Source of the DNA: Anaeromyces robustus
Taxonomy: Eukaryota > Neocallimastigomycota > Neocallimastigomycetes > Neocallimastigales > Neocallimastigaceae
Reading direction: 5' to 3'
Assembly: GCA_002104895.1 (NCBI GenBank)
Contig: MCFG01000106.1
Span: 1-64,000, forward strand
DNA: 64,000 nt
The notes beneath the pieces are model-generated. The model saw only the letters and a list, made by a program, of their open reading frames with translations, was not told where the DNA came from and did no database searches. This document shows positions 26,140-39,038 of this stretch, one piece after another. Every line of letters starts with the position of its first letter. Within the stretch, counting starts at the first letter, position 1. The position numbers and the translations under genes were made by a program.

Positions 26140-27277
26140 ATTAAATATATCAAAACTATCAAAAAAAAACTAAATTTTTTACCCAATTTAAAAATTTATT
26201 AATAATTATAGTTATGGAAATTCAAATATAAATTTAAAAAAAAGAAAAAAACCAAAAAAGCAAAAAAAAAAAAAAAAAGTATAATATATGAATAATATAT
26301 ATATTCTTTAAAAAAAAAAAAAAAAAAAAAAAGATAAATATATATATAAAGTTTTTTTTTTATAAATTAAATTTATAAACTTCTTTTTTTTTTTTTTGTA
26401 TACATTGTTTATTTATATTCCATATAATTAAGCTTTTTATTTATACAATAATATTAATTAATAATACCATTTCTTAATGAATACTACATATTTTATAATT
26501 GTCATTGACTTCATTAATATTTTATTACTATTATTATAATTATCATTATTATTATTATTAATCATTATTATTATTATTATTCATTATTCATTATTCATTA
26601 TTATATATTATTATAATTATAATAATTATTGTTATCTAATCAACATAATATATATTTTTAAATTACAATTAATTAATTTTAAGGAAAATTTAAATATAAA
26701 TATTTATGTATAGAATAAAATAATAGAAAAAAGACTTATTTAATCATTATCACTGACATTAACAAAGGTTATTAATGATAATATTTCTTTTTTTTTTATT
26801 TAAAATAAAATGTTTATTCTTTTTTTAATATTTAAACAAGAAAAAAAATAAGCTCAGAAGGAATTATTATTTTATATAGATAATTAAAAAATAAAACCTG
26901 TCTTTCCTATCAATTCATTAAATATTTAAATAATTTTCAGTTTAAGATCTAACCTATTATTATTAAAATAAACTTGTTTAAAATTCTGGTTTATAAGCTT
27001 TTTTTTTTTTATTGAGAAAACAAAAAATTTGATCTTTCACTTTATTTGTTAATTATTATTGGCATTATATTGAATAAAATATAATTTAATTAAATATAAA
27101 AAACTTTTATTATATTCAATAGTAAGTCAATAATAAAAAAAATTGAATTATTTGAGCTTATTTTATAAATATATATTATATACATATATGTTTAATATAT
27201 GAATAGAAAAAAAAAATAAGTTCTAAAAAAAATATTTAAATAATAAAAAAAAAAATATAAATAGAGATTCATAGTAT

Positions 27278-27362
27278 TCTATTTTATTTTATTTTATTTT
27301 ATTTTATTTTATTTTATTTTATTTTATTTTATTTTATTTTATTTTATTTTATTTTATTTTAT
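27278..27362. repeat. ATTTT pentanucleotide repeat upstream of decarboxylase
   Basis: About 17 exact ATTTT units, ending ~112 bases before the proposed ATG at 27475. A homopolymer-like element this near a start may act as a promoter T tract; that is inference. Confidence 0.9.
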
Positions 27363-27474
27363 ATAACTTTTTCTCTTTTTCTATCGCTCTTCTTCATATT
27401 TTTCTCATTGATTAATAAATCATAATAAAGAATATATAAATCTTATAATATAATATATAAAAAAAAACCCAAAT

Positions 27475-30400
27475 ATGAATAATACTGATTATATTGATTG
27501 TCAATGGTATTACATTGGCAATTATATATTAAATAAGCTTCATAGTATTGGAATTAAAAATGTTAATAATATAATAAATATATAAATAGATTACCTTTTT
27601 ATTATATTAATATTAACTTTTTTATATTATTCTTTTTTTTTTTTTTTTGATAAAAAATATTATTAAATAAGATATTTGGAATTCCTGGAGATTATGTATT
27701 AGATTTTGTAAAAAGTATTGAAGAATATGGAGATATAAAATTTATTAATACATGTGATGAAAATGGGGCAGCTGTTGCTGCGGATGCTTATGCTAGATTA
27801 AATAAAGTAAAAAAAAATTAAAAATAAAAAATTCGTAAATTAAAAAAAAATTTTTTTTTTCTTGTATAATTCTTATTTAATAATTTTAAAAAAATTTTTT
27901 TTTTCAATTTACCATTCTTTTTATTATTATTATTATTATTATTTATATTATAAAATAATTTTATGTTGATAATATAAAGGCTGGATGTCTTTGTATTACT
28001 TATGGTGTAGGTGGTTTAAAAACTTTAAATGCTTTAGCTAATGCTTATGTTGAAAAAAGTCCAGTTATTCTAATTTCTGGTGCACCTCCAATTAATGTAT
28101 ATATAGATATATATATATAAAGAGAGAGATAAAGATAATAATAAAATCAATATAAAAAAAATTAAAAAACATTTATCATTTTTTAATTAATATTTATATT
28201 CATTAAAATGAAAATATAATTATATTTTTTTTCTTGTTCTTATTTATAGGTAAAAACAAAATATAATGATACTCATATGTTACATCATGAAGTTAAAAAA
28301 GATAATACACAATTAAAAATGCTTAAAGAAGTTACATGTTATCAAGCTATTCTTTCTAATCCTTATACAGCAATTAATGAACTAGACAAGTAATAAATGA
28401 AAAATAACAAATTGTCCATATATATAAATATTAAATATTAAATGAAACAATATAATTAATAAAAAAAAATCTTATTCTCTTTGATTTATATATATATTAT
28501 TATTATTAGTGCATTTGAAGCTTTAAAGAAATACTCTCAACCTATATACGTCGAACTTCCAAAGTAAAAAATTAATAATAAATAATAAATAATATGTATT
28601 AATTATTTGTTGTTATTGATTTATATATATAATATATTTAATTTAATATAGAGATTTTACTTTTAAAAAAGCATATCTTCTTAAAACACTTATTCCAAAA
28701 AAAGTTTTTGATACAAATTTTACAAGTTCATTATGGGAAGCAGCTTCTGAAATTATACATGTTATAAAAAATAGGTTAATAAATTTTTATTTCATTTTAT
28801 ATCATAATATCTATTTTTATTTATATATCATTATTTTTTATATTATATATATTAAATATTTATTATAACTTTTTTTATTTCTTTTTTTTTTTTTTTTTTT
28901 TTTAAAAATAAATATATATATATATAATATATATTAGTAAACATGCTTTAGTTTTAGTAGGGTTAGAAGTTGATCGTTTTAATTTAAAAAGAAAAGTTTT
29001 AGAATTTATTGAAAGAACTCAAATTCCATTCTGTAGTACAATTATGGGTAAAAGTACATTTGGTGAAAATCATCTTTTATTTGCAGGATGTTATGTGTAC
29101 TTATTATATTATAATTTTTTTTTTTTATAGAAAAAATGATAAAAAAAAAGTTATAGAATCAATATATAAAAATAATAATAATAAAGCTTTATATATAGCT
29201 TTATATATATTATATATATTTTTTATTAATAATTTTTATTTCTTATTTATATATATTTATATATAAATATAGAGGAAAAATGTCTAATCAAGAGATTTAT
29301 AATTATGTTGAAAATAGAGATTGTTGTATTATGATGGGAGTTCAAATAACTGATACCGTTACAGGTATAAAAAATATTATATATTAATAATACATATATA
29401 TATTAATAATAATTTCATTTTTCATTTTTATACTATAGGTATATTTTCATCAAAAAAGCTTCTTAAAAATGATGATGTATGGATAATTAATATATATAAT
29501 TTATATATATTATTTTTTTTCCCTTGAATCAATATATTATTATGATCAAATTTAAAAATAAAAATAATTATGTTCCAATTAATTAATTGCTTATTTAAAT
29601 ATATATATATATATTATATTTTTTTTATATGTTTATTTATAATAATATAATTAATAAATATATTTTTTTTTTCTCTCTAGAATATTAAATTAAATATGAA
29701 TGGAATTCAAGTTAATAATCACATTTATTCAAATGTAAATATTCAACAAATTTTGGATCTTATTTTGAGTAATGAGGAATTTCAAGATGATATCAATGAA
29801 ATTTATTATACTCGTCATGCCTATAGGCATCCATTCCCAAATGAAAGTTTATCTTTTGATGATAATAATGATAATAAGTAAAATTTTTTATTAAATTTAA
29901 TTACAAATAATAATAATAATTTTACATTTTTTATTATTTTAAACATATTATATAATATATATAATACATATTTAATTATTATTAATATAATAAAATTTAT
30001 ATTATAATAATAAAGAAATGATAAAAAAGAAAATTTAAATAAAAATAAAAGAGATTCAATAACAACAGCAAAAGAAGAAATATATTTCAATAATAATAAT
30101 AATAATAACGATAATAGTAATAGTAAAAAAGTTATGAAAACCAATCTTCCATCCAATTTTTTAAAAAAAATTATAAATTTTGAACCTTCCAACCAACCTA
30201 TAAGAAATGAAAATATATATTGTATTATTAACCGTTGGATTAATTCTAATACTACCGTAATATGTAAGATATATAAAAAAAAAAAAAAAAAAAAAAAATA
30301 GAATTAATGTAGTACAACTTTTTTATTTTAATAAAAAAGATTTGTACTTCCTAAAAATATAAATACAAAAACTTTAAATATTATTATTTATATATATATA

Positions 30401-33205
30401 TTTTTTTAAAGTAATTCTTTTATCTGTAAAAAAAAAAACTATTTAATATATAATAATATATATTATATATATATTTTAAATCATTTATTTAAAAAATTTT
30501 ATATACATAATATGTAAATAGGTGATGTAGGTGATCCTTCCTTTGGTACTTATGATTTATTTATACCAACAGGTGCTAAATATCTTAATCCTGCTATTTA
30601 TTTATCGCTTGGTTTTGGAGTTCCTGCTGCCCTTGGGGTAAAAAATCAAATATTTTATACTTAATAATAATGATAACAATAATAATAAAGGATATAAATT
30701 ATAGAATATTTTAATAATAATAGATAATTACAATATAAAGATATATATTAAAAAAAATATATATTAAAAAAATCTATATTAAAAAATATATATTAATTTT
30801 ATAATTTTTTTTTTTTGTATCACCATTTTTTTATTAATTATTATCCATTTATTATTTATTGAAATTTTAATATGATTTTTTTTAATAATTGATATTGAAT
30901 ATTTTATAATTAATATTATTGTATTTGTATTTATAATATATTATTATTATATTATATATGATGAATAAACATTTTAATTATAGGCATGTGCCGCTGAACC
31001 GTCTAGAAGAACCATTGCCATTTGCGGCGATGGAGGTTTTCAGGTAATATTTATAATAAACAATAATATAACTAAATTAATAAATTAATAAATAAATCAT
31101 CAATAAATTCTAAATAATATAAATAATAAATAGTAAATATAAATAATAAATGGTAAACTAAACTAAAATAATAAAATAATATATTAAAGAATATAAGAAT
31201 AAAAGAAAAAAACATATATTTATATATATTTTCATATTTATACTAAAAAATAAAACAAAAATAATATAAATTAAAAATAAAATAAAATAAAAACACAAAG
31301 AAATAAAAATAAAATACAAAATAAATAAATATAGAACATTTTATATAGTATTTAATAATAAAATAATTATGGTTATATGATTAATTAATTGTTATTAATA
31401 ATTGAATAATTAAGCAGTTTAATATTAAATAACATTAATAATAAGATGATATGATAATAAGATGATAATAAAAAAAATAATTTGTTTATTAATAAATAGA
31501 TAAAAAAAAAAAGAAAAGAAAAAGGAAAAAAGGGAAAAAGAAAAAAAAAAAGTCATATAAATAAATCATTTATAAATAAATCATTTATTAAAATTAAAAG
31601 TAAGCATTTATAATAAAAATGTACAATATTTTTTATAATATTCCAAAATTAAAAATAAAATATTAAATATTAAATCATTGAAAATCAACACTAAAATAAG
31701 AAATTAAATAAATTAAAATAAATTAAATAAAATCTATAATAAATAAATGAATAAATAAATAATAAATAGATAAATAAATAAAAAATTTGTTATGCAAAAA
31801 AAATGGTGAGGAAAAAAAAAAAAAGGAAAAACCTTATTTATTAATTGATTTAATTTATTTTAAATTAATTTTTTAATATTAAATTAAAAGAATTTGAACA
31901 CAAAATTAATAGAAAAAAAAAAGTTAAGAATAATTAATACAAAAAAAGAAAAAAGAATTTGAAAAAAAATTATAGTAATATTAAAGAAAAAAGAAAAATA
32001 AAATGATTCATAATATTATTAATGTGTATAAAATAATAATATTAAATTAATAAATAGAAAAAATAGACCTTGTTTTTTTTTTTTTTTTATTTTATTTTAT
32101 AAAATATAAATAAAGCAAAATAGTATATAATATATAAATATAAAAAAAAAAATAAAATAAAAATAAAAATATTAAAATAAATAAAAATTTTTTAAATAAC
32201 AATATATTACATTACATTACATATTTTTTAAATGCATATAAAAACTTTATTATATCTACTTTACGGGAAAATATGAATGAAATAAAAAAAAAATATTCAA
32301 AATGATAATAGATGACTTGTCAAGAATTATCAGCTATTGCTAGATATCATTATCGTCCAATTATAATTGTATTAAATAATAATGGTTATACTACAGAAAA
32401 AGGCTTAGATAAAGGTATTAAAAAGGCTAATACTATTCATTCATGGAATTATGAAAAATTAATTGAATTAATAGGAACTGGTAGATATATAGGTAATATA
32501 AAAACAGAAAAGGATTTAGATTTAGCACTTTATCGTTGTTTTGATATGACTGGTGCTTTAACTTTTTCAATTAAGGAAAAAGAAATAAAAGAAACTATTA
32601 AAGTCAAAGAAAAAATTAGAAAATTACAACAATTACAACAACAACAACAACAACAGAATAAAAATTATCATGAAAATAGATATAACGGTAATGAAAATGA
32701 TAATGAAGACAATAATAATAATAATAATAATAGTGACAGTGATATAGACGAAATGTATAAACCATTTGAAGAAAAAGTAAAAATTAATAATGATAATGGT
32801 TATATTAATAATAATGAATTTCTAACAAATCTTGTTGATAAAATTTATTGTAAAGAAATGGGATGTCTCATACCATTTGATAATTATGTTAAGGCATATA
32901 AAGAAAGAGAATTAAGTCAAAACGATTATTATAAAAATTATGATAATGATGAAGAAAATAAAGATAATGATAAAAGTAAAGGTAAAGAAAAGGATGAATA
33001 TGAATATGAAAATGAATATGAATATCCATATTCATATTTATATCAAAAAGAACAAGAAAAAGAAAAAGGAAAACAAAGAAAAAAATCTTTATCAAATTAT
33101 TTAAAATTAAAATCAAATTATTTAACATTAATTGAAATTCAATTAGATGAGTTAGATATGAGTTATGGATCTCATAGATTTATCACACTCAGTCAAAAAA
33201 AGTAA
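27475..33205 (+). CDS. ThDP-dependent 2-oxo-acid (pyruvate/indolepyruvate) decarboxylase, Asn-rich
   Basis: Fourteen exons: 27475-27561, 27672-27806, 27980-28096, 28250-28389, 28510-28563, 28652-28774, 28938-29096, 29273-29364, 29439-29476, 29681-29877, 30016-30263, 30522-30637, 30984-31043 and 32312-33205. All phases close to 819 aa; the family is usually about 550-610. The enzyme removes CO2 from pyruvate or an aromatic/branched 2-oxo acid, giving the aldehyde. Visible signatures are IFGIPGD (Asp 36), [16 protein letters not shown] with cofactor Glu 59, THMLHHE with the His pair 125-126, DVGDPSFG, the ThDP motif GDG 517-519 through NNNGYTTE with Glu 551, and C-terminal [13 protein letters not shown]. 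All catalytic positions are present. Extra length comes from an Asn/Lys-rich insert (~370-425) and a ~190-residue charged insert (~605-790). Substrate cannot be fixed from sequence. Confidence 0.88.
31044..32311 (+). other. 1.27-kb intron 13 of the decarboxylase gene
   Basis: GTAATA..ATAG intron splitting the ThDP-binding motif between GDGGFQ and MTCQELS. The other introns of this gene are 70-350 bases. The sequence is A/purine-rich on the coding strand, with AAATAAAT-type runs, a G+A-rich patch (31510-31550) and a 17-T tract (32071-32088). No nested ORF or RNA gene recognised. Confidence 0.8.
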
Positions 33206-35432
33206 AAATGAATCAAAATAATATAAAAAAAAAAAAAATAGTATCTTTTTTTTTTTTTTTTTTTTCCTCAATAAAAATCATAAGAAAAAATGATAATAAA
33301 TTAAATAATAATAATAATAACATTAATAATAATAATAAAAAACCAAAAATTTTTTTAGGAAAAAAAATAAAAATAACCATGGTGAATTAATGAATAAAAT
33401 AACATAATATGATCATAATACCAAAAAACAACATTTAATATATATTAATAGTAATAGTAATATATATAACAATATTCTTAAAAATTATAAAATTAGGTGG
33501 AGTTTCTTGTTAAAAAAAAAATTATTAACTATTGTTATTTTCTTTTTCGTTTTTAATCTTTTTTATTTATTTATTTATTAATTTTTTTTTTTTCTTTAAT
33601 ATTATTATTTTTTTTTTACTTATTGATTTTACTTTTCTTTCTTTTTAAAAGTTAATTAAAATATATAATTTTATTTTATATATTTTAATTATAATAAAAT
33701 AAATATAATATATATAATATTTATTTACTTGTATTCTTTTCTATTATATTATTATATATATATTATATTTTAGAAAAAAGAAAAGAAAATATTTATTGTA
33801 TATTTTACTAATATTATTATTATTATTAATATTACTATTATTATTAATATTATTATTATTATTATTAATGTTTATATTTATATTTATATTAATATTTATA
33901 TTTATATATATTTATATAGACAATATACTATTATTATTATTATTATTATTATTTAGATAAAGTATAAAAAATATATATAGCTTTGTAAAAATTAATATTA
34001 ATAAAAAAAAATAAATGGGAAAAATATATATATAAATTTTACCTTTGGAATAAAAAAAGTTAGCAACAAAAATATTTTTGTTTTAACCTTTTTTTATTCC
34101 AAGGTAATTTTTCTTTTTCCTTTTTTTTTTTTTTTTTATCCTCTTTTTAATTTTTATTTTTTTTTTCCTTTTCTTTTTCTTTTTATTTAAAAAAAAAAAA
34201 AAAAATAGCACTATATATTTTTTATTGTTCAAAATTGTTTATAAAAAAAAAAAAAAAAAAAACAAAGTTTTAAAAAATTTAATAATATATTTGAAAAAAA
34301 AAAAATTAATTTTTCAAATATAATTAAATAATAATTATATCTTCGTTTCTTTTTTTTTCTTTTTTTTTCTTTTTTTTTTTTGGGTGAGGTAAATTTTCTT
34401 TGTTTTCATTTTTTTTTTTTTTTGTTTTTGTAAATATTTTTCAAAATAAAAAAAAAAAAACTATATCAAATAATTTTTTTTTTTATTTGAAAAATATATA
34501 AATTTTATAAAAAAGAAAAAAGAAAAAAAATAACTCTTTTCTTTTCTTTCTTTCTTTTTTTTCTTTTTTTAAATTTTGTTTAAACATTTGTTATTTTTAA
34601 AATTAACATCATTATAATATTTTTTTTTTTTTTTTAACTTTTTAAAATTAAAAATAATAAACATAAAATATTTTCAATAATTTATAAATTGTTTTGAATT
34701 AAAAATATTTATTTGTTAATTAAAATATAATATATATGAAAATAAAATTTAAAAGGTTTAAAAAAAAATATTATATGATTATTATATGTAGTATATTTAC
34801 ATTTTTAGTCTATTTATATCTTTTTTTATATGTGTCTATAAAATATTAAAAAAAACTTTCAACCTTTTCTTTTTTTTTTTTTTCATTGATAAAAATAAGA
34901 TATGATTTTGATTTATATAAAAATTGAAAAAAAAAAAAAAAACTATAAAAAAAATTAAATGATATTTAAAAATTGTTTATATATAGATAATTAAAACTAT
35001 TTCCATATCAAAAAAAAAAAAAATAAAAAGAATGATTTTTTTTAATTTTTTTTTCTTTCTTTTTATTTTTTTTTCTTCTAATTATTTAATATTGATAACT
35101 TTAAATATATTAGGAACAGAAACAGTTCATTATTAAACATATATAATAATATTAAATATCAAATAATTAAATATATTATAATATATTAATTTTTTTTTTT
35201 TTTTGATTTGGAAAAATAAATATATATTTATAAAAAACATATTATTATTTTTTTTATTCTATTCATTTCTTTTTAAATATCAAAAATGAAATGAATTTAA
35301 TAAAAAATAATATATTTTTTATAATTATACTCACTTAATTCCTTAAAAAAAAAAAAAGTTGATGTTTATAAATTTAGATATTCTTTTCTATATTACATGC
35401 ATAAATAATTTAATTAATTAGATGTATTATTT
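33206..35432. other. Convergent spacer with a long hairpin
   Basis: Lies between the 3' ends of the decarboxylase (+) and expansin-like (-) genes. Contents are homopolymers, ATT/ATTT repeats (33800-33960), the hairpin at 34035-34112 and pyrimidine-rich tracts (34340-34390, 34540-34570). No gene seen. Confidence 0.6.
34035..34112. repeat. Long imperfect hairpin in a convergent spacer
   Basis: TTTTACCTTTGGAATAAAAA at 34037-34056 pairs with its near reverse complement ending ~34112 (TTTTTATTCCAAGGTAATTT). The arms are about 35 bases with one or two bulges and a loop in the A/T run ACAAAAATATTTTTGT. It lies between two convergent genes, a place where bidirectional 3'-end signals are expected. 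Confidence 0.7.
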
Positions 35433-37007
35433 TTACATTCTAATACTGGTTTCTGGGAAATTATTCATTGGTGCATCATATAAAGTGTAACGTGGAATTC
35501 CATCCTTACCAAACATATGTTGTGGTAATTCTCTATAGTTTTCTTGAGAATGGTCACCATGTCTACTAACCTTGTTATTAGTTCTAGTATTACTCTTACT
35601 CTTAGTTCTAGTTAAACCTCTTCTAATACTAGTAGCTGATCTAGAAACACTTCTCTTTACATTATTGAAAGCTTCTGGGAATTTTTCCTTTAATTCATCA
35701 TATTTACTTGGACTCTTTTTCTTCAAGTATAATAAACCAATACCAGCGGCACCAGTAACACCTAAACCAGCAGAGAGAACACCAACAGTGTATGAACCTG
35801 GTTCGTCTTCTTTATCTTTAAATTGTGATTCAATAATTTTAATATCTTCATCGGTTAAATCAGTTTTGTTTGGATCAACAGTCTTGGTTTTACCGACAAT
35901 TGGAGCTTCATCTGGAACAGTAGTATCATTAGTTTGACCAGTTTGAATGATAATATCACTAATACCAGTAACTGGTGCATCAACTACTTCTGTAGCAACA
36001 GCAGATTGAACACTAGCTGTAGTTGGAACAGTTTTAGCTGGAAGGGAATTAATTGGAAGGGAATTAGTTGGAACAACTTGTTTAGTAGAAGTGGCAGTAG
36101 TAGTAGTAGTAGTTTTTCTAGTAGTAGTGGTAGTAGCTGGAGCATCACTCTTATTGAATCTACCAGTTTTTTCTCCATTTTTAATCATTCTTAAAGCTTG
36201 CTTCTTAAAAGCAGAAACAAATTGAGATTTACTCATACCATAAACCTTCTTAGCGAATTCTTCAGTAACTTCAGATGGGTAAATAACATCTCTCTTAACA
36301 TCACCATCTGAAGTAGCAGCAAGCCAAATAATTTTAAGTTCACCCTTGTTATGATCACGAATATAAGCAAAGGCATCTCTACTAAGATCAATGTGAGAAT
36401 CCTTACATTCTCTACAACTATCCATAATTTTTACCTTGACTATATATTTATTATTATATAATTATATATATTAATTTAGTATTTTTTGAATTTTTTTAAA
36501 AAAAAAAAAAGAAAAAATTATATATATTCTTTTAATTAATAACTATTTATACATACCCATTTTACCATCGTATTTACCGTCATGTTTACTATCTCTTTCT
36601 ACACCCATGACAACAGCATATGAACCACATAATTTTGAATCATATAAAGTACCCTAATAAAAAAAGAATAATATATTTGATTTATAAATATCAAAAAATA
36701 TTTTAATTTAGTAAACATTTTTTTAAGAAACTTGTGTTATTTTAGATTTTATTTTTTTTTTTCTTTTATATATAATTATTTCTATTTTTTTTTTTTAAAA
36801 AAATTTATTTGTTAGACATATTATAACACTTACAACAGCGGCATAGTAATCAGTATCTGGTTTTTTCATATCATGATAACAAGATGGATTTCTTTCACTA
36901 TTACCATCATCACTACCACCATAGAAAGTGGCATGATATGACTTTCCATCAGCATTAATTAAAGTAATGAAAAATGCAAATAATAAAGAAAAGTATATTA
37001 ACTTCAT
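35433..37007 (-). CDS. Membrane-anchored expansin-like (double-psi beta-barrel) protein
   Basis: Three exons, 37007-36834, 36653-36557 and 36439-35433, close to 425 aa. Residues 1-19 are a signal peptide (ending LINA). Residues ~22-135 form an expansin/barwin-like double-psi beta-barrel: YHATFYGGSDDGN, then CGSYAVVMG, VKVKIMDSCRECKDSHIDLS and FAYI with a late IIWLA. The DSC.EC..SHIDLS motif is characteristic of fungal expansin-like and RlpA-like proteins and includes the usual catalytic-like Asp. A less conserved region follows, then a Thr/Ser/Pro-rich stalk (~192-245, probably O-glycosylated), an acidic stretch, a single transmembrane helix (~307-329) and a basic Arg/Ser-rich cytosolic tail. 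Such domains loosen polysaccharide walls without hydrolysis. No carbohydrate-binding module or dockerin is visible, so it probably acts at the fungal surface rather than on plant fibre as part of a cellulosome; this is inference. Confidence 0.82.
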
Positions 37008-37905
37008 TTTTTATATTGATATATCTATATTATTATTCTTAATTATTAGTAATATATTTATATATAAAAATGTAAATATATATTAATTAGTATTTGTATT
37101 TTTTTTTTCTGTTTTTTTTAAGTATTTCCTTTAAATTTTTAAATATATTATTTTGATATAATAAAATAATTTTTATTTCAATATAATTTCCTTTGACAAT
37201 AAATTGTTCTTTAAATATATTTATAAAATTTATATTATTATCCACTTTATAAAAATATATTATATATGAAAAATATTCAAAATAAAAATATTTACTTTTT
37301 TATTTTTAATATTTACTTTTTTTTTTTTTTTTTTTTTGTTTTAATCTATTTTGAATATGTTTAAATGATTTTTATATTTTTGTCTATTTTATATTATTCT
37401 ATTTTATTTTTATTAATTTTTTTATAATTCTTTTTTTTTTTTATAAAAAAATTTTGTATTAAAGAAAAAATAAATAAAAATTTAAAATTGAAGAGAAAAA
37501 TAATATTTTATATAAAGAAAAATAAAACAATAGTACAACATAAAAGAATAATAATAACTATAATACACTGTTAATATATTATTAATATATTGTAATGTAT
37601 ATTATAATACATTTATAATATATTGATTATTAAAATAATAATAAAAATCAATTAAAAAATTTACATTATAATATATTTTTAATTTAATTCCATATTATAA
37701 TAAATTTTATATTACTTTATATATTAATATATATTAATAGTAATTACTAAAATATAATCATAATATGTTAAGTAAGCTTTATTCTAATAAATTAAATTAA
37801 AATAATTAATAATTATTATATTAAAAATGATTTATAATAGAAATTAAATTTAATTTTTGTTATATTTTTTTTTGAATTACTGTGTAACGTGAAATAAATT
37901 AAAAA
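37008..37905. other. Upstream spacer of the expansin-like gene
   Basis: A/T-rich. Several TTAATATATTATTAATATAT-like palindromic phrases (37565-37640) and T runs. No gene seen. Confidence 0.6.
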
Positions 37906-38132
37906 AATGTTCATAATTTTTTTTTTTTTTTATGGCACACAATTTGTACGTCAACTTTATTGAATTTAAATATTAAAATACATGAATCATAAAAAAAACA
38001 CATAATGAAAAAAAATGATACTAAAAAAAATAAAAACCAGTAAAATATTATAGATAATAATAGATAATACTGGAGGAAAAAAAGAAGTATAATAATATTT
38101 AAAAACAATAAATCCATACAGAATGTTCATAA
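37906..38132 (-). mobile_element. 5'-truncated retroposon with 11-bp TSD
   Basis: AATGTTCATAA occurs at 37906-37916 and again at 38122-38132. The insert (37917-38121) opens with a 15-base T run (the minus-strand A tail) and then matches the copy at 4336 almost base for base through ATGGCACACAATTTGTACGT and TAAAAACCAGTAAAATATTA to AAACAATAAATCCATACAG, where it stops. It is therefore cut short at its 5' end by ~125 bases relative to the 4.3-kb copy, as is typical of target-primed insertion. The low divergence between the two copies implies recent activity. Confidence 0.85.
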
Positions 38133-39007
38133 AGATTTCCTAATATATATAACTAAAATGATTATCAATATTAAAAATTTACTTATATAGATATAATATA
38201 AAATAATAAATAATAACTAATTATAAATCTATTTATTTATTAATATTATAATATTTATTTTATTTTATAGTTGTTTATTTATTTATTTATTTAAAGTTTA
38301 ATTTATATTTACAAAATAAAAAAATTATTACTGTTTTTTTTTTTTTTATTTTAAACACAAATATATTTTTTTATTCTGGATTATTATTAATTTTTTATAA
38401 TTATAAAACATTAAGGTAATATTTATATAAATAAATAAATAAATAAAAATATAAATAAATATTATAAATAAATAAATATTATAAAATAAATAAATAAATA
38501 TTATAAAATAAATAAATATTATTAAATAAATAAATAATAAAAATTAATAAAAATAAAATCATATTTTGAATCATATTTTAAATCATACTGTAAATTAAAC
38601 ATAATAAATGATTAGAAATGATTAGAAAGAAGGGTTCAAATTTAAATAATTATTTATTTTATTTTATTTATTTTTACCATTAATTATTATTTTCCTTAAA
38701 AGGAAATTTATTCTTTTTTTTCATAACAAGAAAAATGGAAGAGCTACATTAAAAAAGTTTCTTTTTTATTTCTAAATTACATATTCTGTATATTTCATTC
38801 TATATTCTTCTTTTTTTATTTTTTTATATAAATTATATATACATTACTTATTACTTGAAAGGAAACTAAAAGTAGCCAAATAATAATTAATAATTATTAA
38901 TTATTAAACACAACGTAAAAAAAATATAAAATTTTTTTAAACAATTTATAAAAAAAAATAAAATTTTTATTTTATAATAAATATGCATTTACTTTTTTTT
39001 TTTTTTG

Positions 39008-39038
<31 letters not shown>

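Larger units (their letters stand above)
25569..27474. other. Divergent spacer between receptor C and decarboxylase
   Basis: Shared upstream region of two divergently transcribed genes. It contains a TTTA microsatellite (25976-26138), ATT repeats (26540-26600) and an ATTTT pentanucleotide repeat (27278-27362) ending ~110 bases before the decarboxylase start. No exon seen. Confidence 0.65.

Noticed and set aside
29821-30192. 123-codon minus frame across decarboxylase exons 10-11
   Set aside because: It overlaps two coding exons and their intron on the opposite strand, and the Leu-rich product is an antisense effect.
37565-37640. TATAATATATT-type palindromic phrases as a regulatory repeat
   Set aside because: Short palindromes of pure A/T are expected by chance at this composition; only palindromes with mixed bases were reported.
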